Origin: Loxodes magnus
Taxonomy: Eukaryota > Ciliophora > Karyorelictea > Loxodida > Loxodidae
DNA: 64,000 nucleotides
Assembly (NCBI GenBank): GCA_946699065.1
Contig: CAMPDV010000014.1
Coordinates: 434,001-498,000, forward strand
Direction of reading: 5' to 3'
Every line of letters begins with the position of its first letter. The first letter of the stretch is position 1. Shown in pieces: positions 40,423 to 54,159 of this stretch. The notes under the pieces are model-generated. The model had not been told where the DNA came from, did not search any database, and worked only from the letters and a program-made list of their open reading frames with translations. The position numbers and the translations under genes were made by a program.

Positions 40423-42570
40423 TCAATTTTTTAATTTGGCTCTCTAAATTACTTTTCTTTTATTTTCCTAATAAGTTCTTGACTTTCATTTTACTTAGTA
40501 GCGTGATCTTTTGCAGTTTCGAAGGGTAGCGACAACTAATCTTTCGGTTGTAAATTTTATCCTATTAGATTTTTTGTTGAAGATTTTCCTTCGAAAAGCC
40601 TTTTGTATAAAATTTACAAATGTCCCTTTTTAGTTCTAAGCTATTAGATAATTTCTTGTTCTTTGTAACCTAAACGCATCTATAATAATTGAATAAATTA
40701 CTATTGTTTAGATTATTTCTATATCATAGTTTCTTTCTGCTTGATTTTCTGGAACACTTTAAAGATTATTTTTTATTAAGTTTTCTTAAACGACAAACTT
40801 TGAAATTGCTGGTTTTTTTAATTTTTCGAGATCAATTTTTTCAGTTAAGTCAGGCCTAACTAAAATTTCCTCTTCTATTGATTTTTAATCATTTTAATTA
40901 CTTAAAAGTAACTACTAGCTCCACTACTTATGCATTATTTGGTCTTTCTATATTTAAACTTGAGGTTAAGGAACTTGAAGCTAAGAAATTTTACTTTCAG
41001 TTGCTATAACTTCATTTTAAGTTTAATTAAGCAGCCAAAAATCTTGCAGGATTTAACTAGATGTCAAACGTTTATACGGGTTTACTACTATCAATTTTAA
41101 AATTAATTCCTTTGCGGCTTAACTTACATAAGGCGGAACAATGAATTATCCTTTCATAATTTTTTTGTATAAATCCTTGTCGTTTACTCCTTTGAAAGGA
41201 AAATGTCCACAAAGCATGGCAAATAAAACAACACCAGATGCTCATATATCAACAGGTGGACCACAGTACTCAGACTTGTTTACAATTTCAGGTGCCATAT
41301 AACTTGGAGTGCCACAAAAAATTTTCATCTTTTTGTTACTTGGCATGCAGGTGCTAAATCCAAAATCTATTATTTTTATATTTTTTTAATCGTCAAGCAA
41401 TAAGTTTTCCAGTTTTATATCTCTATGAGCTATATTTTTAGAATGAAGATAATTAATCCCTTCTATTATCTAAGTGAAAATTTTTCTGGCTTCTAATTCT
41501 TCAAGCTTTCTGCTTGCTTTTTTTTTGAGAAAACTATGCAAAGACATTCCACTCACGAATTCCATGATTAAATTAATTTGTTTTCCATTGTCTATGAACT
41601 CGTAAAGTTTGACTACGTTCTGATGTTCTAATTATTCCATTATTTTTATTTCTCTTCTAACTGCCTTCTTCCTTTAAGGGTTTAAAAGCTTATATTTCTC
41701 GTAAAACTTTATAGCTACTTTTTTATTAGTAGGTCTGAAAACTGCTAATTTTACTTACGCATAAGCTCCTTAGCCTACTTACTTTCCTATTATATAGTTA
41801 TCCATTGACCCAAGCTTAGTTTCGTTTGAAGTAGAAGCTTCTGGCGTTTCTGCATTTAGTAAATTTTATGTTTTTTAATTAGGAATCAATGGCTTAGCAT
41901 TTTAAACTATTTAATTCTTTTGTAGCGTCACGTCTACTGGAGTTCTTGGAGTAACTTTCTTGACTATTCTTTAAGAAGTAGGAATATTGCTTTTTTGAAA
42001 TATCTTATTAATTGGCTTAGGAATGTTTTTATAAGAGTTTTTAAGAATAGGGTTCTAGTACATTTTTCTATTTGGTGTTAAATTAACTTTAGCTACTGCT
42101 GTTTTGGGTTTTTCCTTTTAGCAATTTTCACTTTACATATTTTACTTTTTATCCTTATTGATTAAACCAGTTAATTTGCAAGCTCTATCTAATAGTTTCT
42201 TTCTCTATTCTAGGTAATTTTAATAGTTTGTCTAGGAGTTTTTTTATCATTCTAAAGATATCTTAGAGTAAGAGGAATCAGGATTAGGTGTTTATTCTCC
42301 AATATGAGTTGATTATATATTAGTAAAGTTAAGATTTTTGTCTTTAATTAATTTTTTGATAGGAGAAACAGACTAAGTATCTTGCTTGTGACTAGTATAA
42401 TTAGAAATGTTTATTAAACTATTATCTTCTTATATTTGTCTTTTGCTTGATCTTATAGGAGATATTACATGCTAATTATACTTATGCTCCATACCAGGAG
42501 TTGATGTGTTTAGCAGCAGTTTGAAATGCACTGTTTTAGCATTAGAAGCATTTTAGAATTAGCTCAGCAT
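40423..42570 (-). CDS. Ser/Thr protein kinase of the CAMK/AMPK-MARK type, 715 aa
   Basis: Minus strand from ATG 42570 (a later in-frame ATG is at 42492) to TGA 40423-40425. An earlier in-frame TGA near 40485 could also be the stop. A Lys/Asn-rich N-terminal region of about 254 residues precedes the kinase domain (about 255-515). The glycine loop is IGKQVGQGAYAQVKLA, then VAIKFYEK with the ATP-binding Lys, IAHRDIKLENLL with the catalytic Asp, IIDFGFST, then CGTPSYMAPEIV, VDIWASGVVLFAMLCG and an Arg in NPYKRLTSSQIL. All catalytic residues are present, so it should be active. The activation segment and subdomain IX resemble SNF1/AMPK/MARK kinases. The basic C-terminal tail of about 200 residues may be regulatory. 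Trp in VDIW is encoded by an ordinary codon; TGA-coded Trp occurs in the flanks. Confidence 0.9.
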
Positions 42571-44349
42571 TTTTATAGTTATTTAAGATCTTTGAAATTA
42601 ATAGCTTTGATATATAAAATGGAATTACCTGCTAAGCTATCTCCTCTTTATACTCTTTCTCTCTTCTTTAATCTAATCATCAGCACTATTTTTTGTGCTC
42701 AAACTAAGAAGGGAGTAAATTGACTAAATGGTAATAGCAGATAAATACCAAGCAAGTAAAGATTTGGAAAGAATAATTCACAATATATAGCAATATAAAT
42801 AATAATAAAGAAGCTTTTACACTAAGAAGGCTAATTTACTTATGGACTAAAAATAAAGCATAAGATATGTAAAAAAGCTTTAACTTCCTTAGTAAAACAA
42901 CTAAATCAAATATTTTAGCTGCTATATACTTTTAGCTTAGCTATTAAATAGAACAATAGCTATTTATTTCATTTAAAATCTACAAATTCTTGATATAAAT
43001 CAATAATTCCTGGAAAGTTTTATGTTCATTTTAGAAATTGAAGATATAGTGGAGATAGGTATAGAGTAGCTAAGATTCTTATATTTTTATAATTATCCTT
43101 TAATAGTTGCATATTAAGTTTTCATTTTTGCTACTTACTTAAATAAAAATATTTCATCAATGTAAATTTTAAATTTATGTATGTAATTTAGTGATGTAAC
43201 TAGCTTTAATTCTAAATACACTATTTTGGTTTTCCTCTAGGTTCTTTTTGATTAAAAACTTGCATTAAAAATTTGAAAAAGGAACTTAATTATAATAAAA
43301 CTGAAATGTAGTTATTAAATTTATTACATGGTTTTAGCTTCTATAGCAATAAATCATTTCTAATTATGTTCAGTTTAAAGTGATTAACTTATTATACTGT
43401 TTTTATTTATTTATATCTTTTAAAATGAAAGAGTTAGATAATAGCTTCTTGTATTACAACTTTTTTAACTAAATGTTGGGATTATTAGTTCCAGGCTAGT
43501 TGAATCTGAATGAATTTCTTGCCATCTTTTTCCTAAAATTTTAAGAAATTATATTATATTAAAGTATTGCTAGTGAAGTATTCAAAGCTAAGCATTTTAT
43601 TATATATAAACTTATGGCAATTCATGTAGCTTAAAATCTATAGTAAATTTAACTTTATCAATTCTAGATTAAATTTAAGTCCCTAATTTAAAAAAGCAAA
43701 GCAGGCTTATTAGCTATAAATACCTTAAAAATAGATTCTTCATAATGACCTTATAATTTCTCATCTCAACTATAATTATAGCTTTCTTTAAATATTGGGT
43801 GATATTAATATAAAACTAATAATAGTCGCATAAAGAGTTTAATATAAAATATTAGGATGCTAAAAGAAAGGACTTAATGTAAATTAGATTATAAGAATAA
43901 AGGATTATAAGTAGCTTAGTAATATTAGATATAGCTATTATTATAGTAGCCTGTTTCTTTAATTATTAAAGCTTAATTCATTATATATAGGATTTTTATT
44001 AAAGCTATACTAATATTAGCATCTAAGATATAATCTGTTTCATAAGGCTTCTTCATATTACATCATTTAATTTTAGATAAAGCTATCTAAATGACACCAA
44101 TCAATACATATTGTAAATATATGAGTAATTTAAAAAGGAATAATAGAGAGACTATAATAAATGTATGAAATAAGCTTAGGCAAGTATCTAATTATATAAA
44201 ACATATGTAAAGCTATACAAATCTATTTAAAATATAATAAAAGCTATTATATGCAAACACATTTTATGTGATTGGTCTACTCTTTTAGATTTGATGCCTA
44301 ATTTTAAATTATGTGGTATTAGTAAAAAGTTTAAACAATTATAAATTAA
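42571..44349. other. AT-rich intergenic stretch between divergent kinase and E1-like genes
   Basis: It must hold both promoters. The region 43430-43800 has somewhat higher complexity but no motif I can name on either strand. Confidence 0.45.
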
Positions 44350-47300
44350 ATGAATCTTCAATAAAATTAAGAGTCTTTTTGAAGCTAAATACATACTTAT
44401 GGTATTGAGACAACTTAAAAGCTTATGAAAATTGATGTTTTAATAAGTGGAATGAGAGGAATTGGATCGGAAATAGCTAAAAATTTGGTTTTATCAGGAC
44501 TTCATTCTGTTACGATTCATGATGATAGTTTAACTGAAATAAGAGATTTGGGAAGTAACTTCTTTCTTGCTGAATAAGATATAGGAATACCACGAGCTTA
44601 AGCTTGTTTAAGTAGATTAAGAGAATTAAATACTTTTGTTGAAGTGAAAGTAATTAAAGGTCCTCTAACAAGTGAATAAATTAAACAATTTTAAGCAGTT
44701 GTTTTAACAGAGACACATCTATAAGATATGATAAGATTAAATTAATTTGCCAGATAAAATAATATCAAATTTTTGGCTTGTGATGTTTGAGGTGTTACTG
44801 GATACATATTTGTAGATTTTGGAGATAAATTCCTGGTAGAAGATTAAAGTGATTAAGAAATTAAAAGATAATTCGTGTAAAATATTACTTAAGACAAGGA
44901 AGGAATTGTTTCTTTATCAGATGATTCCAAAAACAGTTTCGATTCAGGTGATCATGTAAAATTTTCCGAAGTTTAAGGTATGGAAGAACTTAATTATGAG
45001 AAACCAAGATAAATCAAAAAGATAAGTTGCTTTTAAGTTTCCATAGGTGATACTTCAAATTTTCATCCGTACATCAGAGGAGGAATTATTGAATAAGTCA
45101 AAATTCCAGAAATAATTACTTTCTCGTGCTTAGAAGAAAAAATAGACAACCTAGATAACTTTGGATTTATTTTGCCTCCTGATACTTCTAAGTTAGGTTA
45201 ATCTGAGTAGCTTCATTTTGCATTTTAAGCTTTATGAGCTTTTAAATAGGAAAAAGGCAGACTACCTGGTTTAAATAATAAAGAGGAAGCTTTAGCAGTT
45301 TTGAATTTAGCAATAAATATAAATGAAAGCTAAAAGGCAAAATAAAAATAGTTTGTTCAAAGTATATAAGAAAATATTATCCTTCAAACTGCTTTATTCA
45401 GCTAAGCACATATCTCACCAATTACTTCTCTTTTTGGAGGAATTTGCGCTCAAGAGATATTAAAATTAACGGGAAAGTTTACAACTTTAAAACAGTGACT
45501 TCATTTAGACTTTTTCGAGCTTTTGCCTTAAGCGATAGTTAATAGATAATTATAAGGATGTCGTTATGACGATTATATAGCGATATTTGGGTAAGAATCT
45601 TTATCTAAAATTTAAAATTCCAAAATTTTTTAAATAGGATCTGGCTCACTTGGCTGTGAAATTTTAAAAGGTTTCTCTCTATTAGGACTTGGGAGTGGTT
45701 CATTAGGTAAAATAATTTTAGCAGACCCTCAACTTATCAAACCCCACAATATAAATAGCTCAATATTCTTTAGAAAAGATTTTTTATTAACTTCTAAGTC
45801 CTAAACTGCTGTTGAAGCTATAAAACGGCAAAATAAGACATTAAATGTAGAATGAATGCAAGAAAAAATTAGTTCCTTAAATGAAAAAGCATTTAATGAT
45901 TAATTCTGAGACTAGCTAGATTTAGTAATAAGCTCTATTTGAAGCAACAATGATATAATAAGCATTGATTAAAAATTAACTTGATACCTAAAACCTTTCA
46001 TTACAGCAAAAGCTTAAGGAGTAAAATGTGATGTCCAAACAGTTGTTCCTTATGAAACTATCAATATTAGCAATATAGAAGCAAATGAATAACTCGACTT
46101 TTTCTACAAATATAGAAATTTTATATTTTAGACTGATTAGAGCTTATTGTATGCAAAGCATGAATATGAGAATAATTTTTTTGAGCTTTGCCAAAACTTA
46201 CAATAATATTTGCAAAACCCTTAGCTCTATTTTTAGAGTCTTTAAATGGAACCTAACTATAAAATCGAAAAATTACGAAGATTTCTATAATTTTTGCAAA
46301 TAAAGCAAATCGGAAATTATGAATCTTGCCTAAATGAGTCAAGGCAATTATTTTAAACTTTCTTTTATGAAAAAATTAAGTAAATTCAACTTTAATTACC
46401 CTATGACTTTAAAAACTAAAATGGCGAATGATTTTGAACTGGAATCAAGAGATTTCCTCAAATTATTTAATTTGATGCTAATAACTAGCTTCACTTGAAA
46501 TTCATTATCTCTGCAGCTAATTTATTTTCCTAAATTTTTGATATTCCTATTATTGAAAATTTAGAAGTTGTAAAGGTAATTTTACAAGAGATTCAACTAG
46601 AATAGAAGAAGCCTATTGAAATAAGAGAATTAAGTAAAGAAGAATAGCAAGTTATAATATAAGACTTATGGCTTTAAATAAGATAGATTGATCTTTCGTT
46701 ATTTAGAGACATAAAGGCTGAAGTAAATCTAGATAAAATATAGAATTCTAACGATAAGATTAACTTCATTTGATCTTTTACTAATTTAAGTGCTTAAAAC
46801 TATTAAATTTAGCAAGAAGAAGAATTTAATATAAAGAAGCATATCTGAAATTCTACACCTATAACTATAGCAACCGCATCTGTAGGAGCAGGAGCTTCTT
46901 TAATAGAAATGTTAAAAATATTGCAAAATTAAATTGCTGGAAGCTATAAAAATTATTATCTCAACCTTTCTCTTTCCAGTTTTATATTTTCTTAGCCAGC
47001 TATTCCATTAAGATAAACATACAAGGAATGAGATCCAATAATGATGGCTCCAAATAAAGCTTACCCCGATAATTTCACTGTTTGAGACTAAATAATAGTT
47101 AAAGGGCCACTAACAATTTAAGAGTTTTAAGAATATTTCGAGCTAAAGCATAGAATATAGATATAATTCATTTTATGCTAAAAAATTCTAATTTACAGTG
47201 ATGTAATTAGAAATAGTATTCAGCTTTTAGACAAGTAAGTCCATGAAATCTATTATCAAAAAAGTAAATAAGTGTAAAACCCTGAAGAGACTTATTTACA

Positions 47301-47382
47301 GCTAGATATTTAAGGAGTATGCATGCAAGACTAAATAGATGTGTAATTACCTCTGATCAAGTATTTCTTTAAATAGAATTGA
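44350..47382 (+). CDS. UBA1-like ubiquitin-activating-enzyme homolog with catalytic residues lost, 1010 aa
   Basis: ATG 44350 (MNLQQNQESFWSQIHTYG matches the start of UBA1) to TGA 47380-47382. The 1010 aa compare with about 1020-1060 in typical UBA1, and the frame is continuous. The inactive adenylation half (VLISGMRGIGSEIAKNLVLSG), the active half (residue 430 onward, IGSGSLGCEILKGF) and a C-terminal ubiquitin-fold-like end are all present. Key positions differ. The catalytic Cys aligns with Tyr 586 (46105-46107, within FFYKYRNF versus CTLKNF), the conserved Asp of ALDNVD is a TGA-coded Trp at 531, and the Arg of NLNRQF is Ser at 470. Asp 459, the Asn pair and Lys 483 remain. TGA encodes a conserved Trp in KQWLHLD (45496-45498). 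It is probably unable to form a thioester, so is likely a pseudoenzyme paralog. A second, active UBA1 should exist elsewhere. Confidence 0.88.
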
Positions 47383-47620
47383 GATGCTAACTAATTTCAA
47401 AACTCATGATACAATACTTTATATAATTAAGATTAGGCATTATCATATAAAACGATTCTTATTATTTACTCAACTTTTAGCTTTTATTCATTAAAGAAAA
47501 AGGTTAATAAGGAAGATTCTCTAAAGCTAAACATAAAGCACTATTAATAATTATAATTTACTTAAATGATTTGAGTAAAATAATAATAGCAAGCTAATAA
47601 TAATTGGTTTAATACTTTAA

Positions 47621-48670
47621 ATGTTAGTAATATATTAATATAAGTGTAGTCATCTTTAATAGATATTGGATATCATTCCAATCTTTAATAATTTGATATA
47701 TAGCTAACTAAATATCTTTTGAAGCTTTTTTTCAAGTTGGTTTTCTTTTATATCCCTAATTAATAATTTAATGATAATTGAATATTAAGTCTTTGTATTG
47801 AAAAATTAGCAAAAACTAACTAACCAAATTTCATTTATTTCAAATCTCAGTATAAAAGATATTAATTATAGAGAAAACTATTTTTGGTAAGTTTCTAGTT
47901 CGTGTGCATTTGAGTTTGAGTTTGAATAAAATCTAGAATAAAAGATAAAAATTAAATAATCTAAGAATGATCTTCAACTAATAAACATATAACTCTAACT
48001 TAAATAAATAAAGGTATCTAATTATAATATTAGCGGATAAACTTATTTAAAATACAAGGGATATTGCTAAGATTCATATTATTTTATAATAGCTTATACA
48101 TTTAAAGCTAATAAGCTTTATATTAATATCTTAGAATTATTTAAATAAGAATATAATAGTAGATAAGAGATTGGTGCTATTACATTTAATATTTGATATA
48201 TTTTTAACTTATATGAATATAATTTAAACTATTGGAAGACAAACTAAATGATTAATGCTTATTTTATTTCATATGAACATCCCAAAATAAATAAATAGAA
48301 TAATAATAATTGTTTATTTAGATTTGAAGAAGAATTAGAGATTTAAATAAATTATCTGAAATACCTAGTCCATATATTTTAGAAATTAGTAAGTTAGAAT
48401 TAATAAAAGAAATATCGAACTATATTTAAAAAGTTGTCGTTGGAGCTTTTCATTTTAGCTTATAAAAATCTAAAAATTCTTCAAATGCTAATTTTAGTGA
48501 AGTTAGATATTTAAAGAAATTAATTTTTAAACCTATAAACTTTAGAGAGATAAATAACTTAATATAGTTCAAACTTTTATTATAGTTCATCTAAGTAAAT
48601 TATAAAAAGATTAATAAGCATAAGTCAAAGTTAAAAAAGAAATGATAGAATAATATAAAATAGTTGCTGA
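47621..48670 (+). CDS. Unknown protein, 349 aa
   Basis: The frame was traced back from a convincing central part to ATG 47621 and forward to TGA 48668-48670. The N-terminal third is hydrophobic and aromatic (around NIFWSFFSSWFSFISLI). The middle has SSSCAFEFEFEQNLEQK, and later parts include GYCQDSYYFIIAYTFKANKL and AYFISYEHPKINK, which read like real protein rather than random A/T sequence. No family recognised. It starts 240 bases after the E1-like gene on the same strand and ends 45 bases before the convergent adenylate kinase stop, so the two transcripts must end in a very short shared region. Confidence 0.5.
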
Positions 48671-48715
48671 ATATTTAATTATTATCACTTATCTGTTTTA
48701 AATTTATATCCAACT

Positions 48716-49393
<678 letters not shown>

Positions 49394-49419
49394 TTTTAAT
49401 TAAGAATCTTCTTTAGTAG

Positions 49420-50382
49420 ACTGTATAAGTGATTTTAAGCCATTAATTAAAAAAGATAAAATACAGGCAATCTAGTTAATAGCAAGCAAACATTAGCTGA
49501 ATAAAATTAGTTCTAATTAGCTTTGGAACTTCAAAAATAATAAAGAATGCTCTATATTATCATGCTACTCACTTAGCTGTCATTTATTATGATAAATTTT
49601 ATATTAATCAAGCTAATGATAACTATAAGCATTTCTTAATTTTAACTTTTTATTCTTAATACGAAATTTAAATTAACATCACTAAGGAAATTCTTATTAA
49701 AGGATTTAGGCAATAATTAAATAAATAAGAAAGCTAAATAAAATCACTAATGGAAAATAAATTTAATGGTATAATAACCATACTTAATATCTTAAACAAA
49801 TAGCATCAAAATTTGATAAGTTTGCTCTATTTCTAAAAATTAATAACAATTTTTAAGGTTTATGATTTAATAGGTAGTATATTTATTAGACTAAAAAGTA
49901 GAAATTATATCTTTTTAACAATTTAGTAAAGCACCACTTAAATAGTTTCTTTATCAATTAAATAAATTTATAACTAATATATTAAAAATATGATTCTTTA
50001 AAATTTAGAATTTATAAGATTGATGATTGTGATAAAGCTGAAAGAGCAAGCATTCTTATAAAGCTTTTTAATTATTTCTCTGTTAATTTAACTATTTTAA
50101 GCTTTATTAATTTCTTTTTATTAGATGCTACAATTTAAATGATTAAAGATATCTAATTATATTAAAATTTAGAAGCTTTTATATAAGATATTTATAAGTG
50201 CTTTATTATTATTAATTATTTTCCATTTTATAAACTTATTTTAATTGTATAAATCTGGCATACTCTATTCCTTTAAATTATTAAAGCCTTTAGGAAATTT
50301 AATTATTATTAATTTATCTTCTTTATCTTCTTTATCTTTTTTACTATTTTATCAATTTTAGTTTTTAATTACTATTATTTGA
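49420..50382 (+). CDS. Cyclin-like protein, 5' end unresolved
   Basis: The plus-strand frame resembles a cyclin box. ISWIKLVLISFG (with Trp from TGA at 49498-49500) matches the R-x-L-x-x-W helix. HATHLAVIYYDKFY matches the LAV-x-x-x-DRF helix. HFLILTFYSQYEIQ matches the LA-x-KYEE helix, and IKSLMENKFNGIITILNI the mE-x-x-iL helix. A hydrophobic helical part follows, ending at TGA 50380-50382. No in-frame ATG exists between the divergent adenylate kinase start (49393) and 49750, so the real start may be upstream through an intron, non-ATG, or lost. The cyclin assignment rests on pattern only; a partner kinase is not predicted. Confidence 0.45.
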
Positions 50383-51560
50383 TTTATAAACTCCTTTTAC
50401 CTTTTAGTATTAAATTATTTTTAGTCTTTAAATTAATTAAAGTTTTAACCTTTTATAATTATAACTTCTGAATTTCTTCTTTAAATCAATCTCTTATAAT
50501 TTATAATTAAAGAATTGTAAACTTTAATATAGCTATTATCAATTAGATTTTAAAGCTTTTTATTAAAGTTTTTTGAACTTATAAAAAGAAATAATTCAAA
50601 TTTGCTCATATTCTATTTATAATCTTTGAAGCATATTAGTTTTATTATTTAAGAGAAAAATACCTTAATTTTTCAAAATAATACTTGGTTAGATATTGTC
50701 TTTCTTAAAATATTTCAGCCTTAAATCTTCATTTTATAATTAAGTTTACTAATAATTACATCTATAAACTAGCTTTTTATTTTAAAAGAGGATAAATTAA
50801 CTATAGCTAAAAATCAAAAAAGAGTTATTAATTATTTGCTTCAAATATATCAATTTGCATAGTGGCTGAATTATAATAATCCTTTATATAGAAAATAAAA
50901 ATAATAGAAGACATATATATATCCCCTATATTAGCAAAACAAAGGTAACTAAGTAGTTATAAAATTCCTTTTATACTATATTGTAAAACAACTTAGATAC
51001 TTAAAGTTTAGTTAATAAGAGTAAATACATTTAAATTAGACCATTTTGCATTAAACTGATAATAATTTCTCTATTTTTAAAATTTAACTAATAATTAAAT
51101 AAGTTATTTATTGTTTTATTTATTGTGTATATCTTTATTATTTCTAGTTATAGAAGTATTTCTAAGTCTGCTTCATTTAAAACTTACATCTTAGTTGTCA
51201 TATTGTCCTTTTTATTAAAGCATATGTAATTATATTGCTTTATAGCCTTACTTAATAATAAACTCTAAGAGGAAATTATTTTAGTGAGTCAATATAGTTT
51301 TTATGCAATTTTAAATTTTAAGATTTAATTATAAGCAATTTTGTAATTTTAGGAATATCTAAGTATATTTAAAATAATAATAATCAGGCTATTTATTATA
51401 TTTGCTGTTATTTAAAAGAAATTGCTAATTATACAATAACTGAGTCTTTTAGATTTATAAGTGCTTAAAATTAATTAATTTATTTATTTTAATAGTCTTT
51501 TGGATGTATTGATGAATTTAATTTTAAAAGTAAATTTAAATACTTCTTAATATATTATAA
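50383..51560. other. AT-rich stretch, nothing recognised
   Basis: No family motif seen between the cyclin-like frame and tRNA-Phe. Confidence 0.45.
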
Positions 51561-51566
51561 TTAACT

Positions 51567-51639
51567 GCCGAAATAGCTCAGTTGGGAGAGCGTTAGACTG
51601 AAGATCTAAAGGTCCCCGGTTCAATCCCGGGTTTCGGCA
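51567..51639 (+). tRNA. tRNA-Phe (anticodon GAA), second copy
   Basis: The same 73 bases as the gene at 11326-11398, here on the plus strand. The cloverleaf is complete, the anticodon loop is CTGAAGA and the discriminator is A. A TTTTT run at 51640-51644 is a likely Pol III terminator. Flanking sequences of the two copies are unrelated apart from A/T richness and the terminators. Confidence 0.95.
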
Positions 51640-51644
51640 TTTTT

Positions 51645-53149
51645 ATAATATTTAATTAAAATAATGGTTTGAAATAACCTAATATATTAGATTTTAAGTC
51701 TATTTTTCCATTTAATCAAATTTTACCTTTTTACCTTACAACTAACAATTTTTGTTTTTCTTAGACTAGCAAGAAATAAGGAATTTCAGTTTAAGGTTTA
51801 TCAATTTCAGAATTTGTATTTTTGATACGAAATATTGCATAAATCTTCATAAATATAATTAAAAAAATTAAATTGAAAACATGATTTATAATCCTGCTTA
51901 TCTAAATATTTATTATTTATTAGGCTTATGCAAAATAGATAGATAACTACTTAATTTAAATTAAATTAAATTAAAATTATAAATTTTTAATAAGTTAGAA
52001 TAAAGTTAATGCTATAATAATCTATTTCAAAACTTTTAGTTAAATCTCATTTTTTTAATTAATATAAGTTATAGCCATATAAACGTATTTTTATATAATT
52101 AAATTTTAAGAAGAGTATTAATATTATAAGCGCTAACTTCTATTTTACTTATAATTTCATTATTATTTTTCATTTGTATTTGAAGCTAGTCCCTAAAATT
52201 ATAAAACTTATTTCATTCAAGTTATCTAATTATTTAAGAACTAAATCAGCATAATAAGTTATATAATTTAAATAACATATTCCCTCATTTATTTAATGTT
52301 TTATATAATAAAAACCTAGAAATTTGATAGCAGCCTATTATTTATTTTAGCATTATAACAATCATTCATATCTTCCTAATATAATTTTAATTATCAAGCT
52401 AAATTTTATTTTCCTAAGATATGATTTATATGATTATTTAATCTAATTAAGTAATTAGTGATTTATAGATCTTAAATTACTCTTAAATTTATAATCATTT
52501 TACTTTGCTCATATTTATACTCTTTTGAATGAAATTTTTTATTTTTAATTGAGTTATTAATGCTCCCTTTTATAAGGTAAATCCTTAACTAATATAGGTT
52601 ATTTGCTTAGTCTTTTTAATTTTATTTAAGATTTTATTAATTTAATCTACCTAATAATTGAGTAGTCAAAGCAAAGGCATTATACTTAGCCTAATTGATA
52701 AATTTGTAATTAAATAGAAAGAAGCTGCTTAAAATGATATTTCTTTTAATTTTAAAAGATAAATAAATTTATCTAAATTTTTATATTTGCTTGGCCTATT
52801 TAAAAATAACTAAACAAAAACTATAAACAAATTATTTTAAAATTGTAAGAGATTCAAATATTAAAGTGGGAAATATCATATGCTTAGTCAATGCGCTAAT
52901 GATATTTTATACCTATTTTTATTTATAACCCTTAAATTTTATATAATTAAGAGTATAAGATATTATGCTGCCTAACTAATATGTTAATTTATATCATATA
53001 GAAAATGTTTATATTGCTAAGAAGTTAGTTAAATGAAGTTAGCTTAAGTCAAATAAATATACTTAAAGCTATGCAAACTAAGCAAGTGTAAATAATTTAA
53101 TTGAGGGTATAAATATCCCTATTTTTAAGGAATTTAGGAATATTTAATA
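51645..53149. other. AT-rich stretch, nothing recognised
   Basis: Intergenic A/T sequence upstream of the choline-kinase-like gene, with no motif seen. Confidence 0.5.
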
Positions 53150-54133
53150 ATGGCTTATATGGATTCTTAGTAGATTAAAGAAACTATAAGCACTTGTTTG
53201 CCTGATTTTGGCGAAATTACTGAAATTATTCCTTAGCATTGCCATACAAATAAAGTATATAAAGTTACAAATTCCTTAGGATAAAGTATATGCTTTAGAG
53301 AGTTTGGAACAAATAACTTAGTTGATCTTGAAGTAGAAAAATAAATTTTCAAAGAGTTGCAAAAATATGGCTATACCAAAATTCTTTTCTAAACTGATAA
53401 GTTCAGAGCTGAAGAATGGCTAAACGGTTCTCAACCTAAAAGAGAAGAATAAAAGGATCCAGAAATTATAAAGTAATTAGCTGAAGGTCTAAAAAGAATT
53501 CATGACTACGAATTATCTTCTATATGTAAGCCAGATTAGTTTATATGGCTCTTGGAGAAATGGATTGAAATTGTTAAAAACAAATACTAAGGCAGTTTTG
53601 TTTCAAATCTTAGCTAAGAGAATTAGCAAAAAGTAGCGACTATTTTAACCCTATGCTAACAAGAGACAAAATAGCAGTTGCTAGATAAATTATATAGCAA
53701 TAACCCATAAATAAAATTTACACATTTAGATTGCAGATATACTAATTTGCTTTGGGATTCTGAGAAAAGGAAACTACATATTATAGATTTTGAATATGGA
53801 GGATATAGTATTCCCTATTTAGATTTAGGAGATATTTTCCAAGAGCCAGGCTTTGATTATAAGTATGATTAATATCCTCATTTTCGCTTTGTTCAAGAGG
53901 ATGCATTTACAGAACAAGATTAACAAGAATTTCTTAAAATTTATGAGCCAGATGAGTAAAGAAGAAATGAAATATAAAAAATGATTCCAGTTTATAAGGC
54001 AGCAGTCAATTATTTAGGTTCTCTCTGGTCTGCAATTACTTTTCAAGGAGAAAATACATATAAATTTGATTTTCTTGCATACGCTATTCTAAGATATGAT
54101 CTCTATGTAAAAAACATGAGTCAAGTAATCTAA
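53150..54133 (+). CDS. Choline/ethanolamine-kinase-like phosphotransferase, 327 aa
   Basis: ATG 53150; the family-like sequence ends at about 54130. The N-lobe has FGEITEIIPQHCHTNKVYKV and ICFREFG in place of the usual VLVRIYG-type strand. The Brenner motif is FTHLDCRYTNLLW, with the catalytic Asp at residue 194 and Asn at 199. The metal-binding motif is IIDFEYGGYSIPYLDLGDIFQE, as in choline and ethanolamine kinases. The C-terminus has NYLGSLWSAI and Tyr-rich helices. It should phosphorylate choline, ethanolamine or a similar alcohol using ATP. Unusually, every Trp uses TGG and there is no in-frame TGA until 54428. The end is therefore placed at TAA 54131-54133, which begins a cluster (TAA at 54131, 54137, 54143, 54155). 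Elsewhere in this same gene TAA is Gln. Confidence 0.85.
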
Positions 54134-54159
54134 GCTTAAACATAACAAATCAATTAAAA

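Noticed and set aside
42526-42723. Plus-strand open frame at the 5' end of the Ser/Thr kinase
   Set aside because: Antisense to the kinase N-terminus and its promoter region; no motif.
46085-46303. Plus-strand open frame inside the E1-like gene
   Set aside because: Out-of-frame shadow of the E1-like coding sequence.
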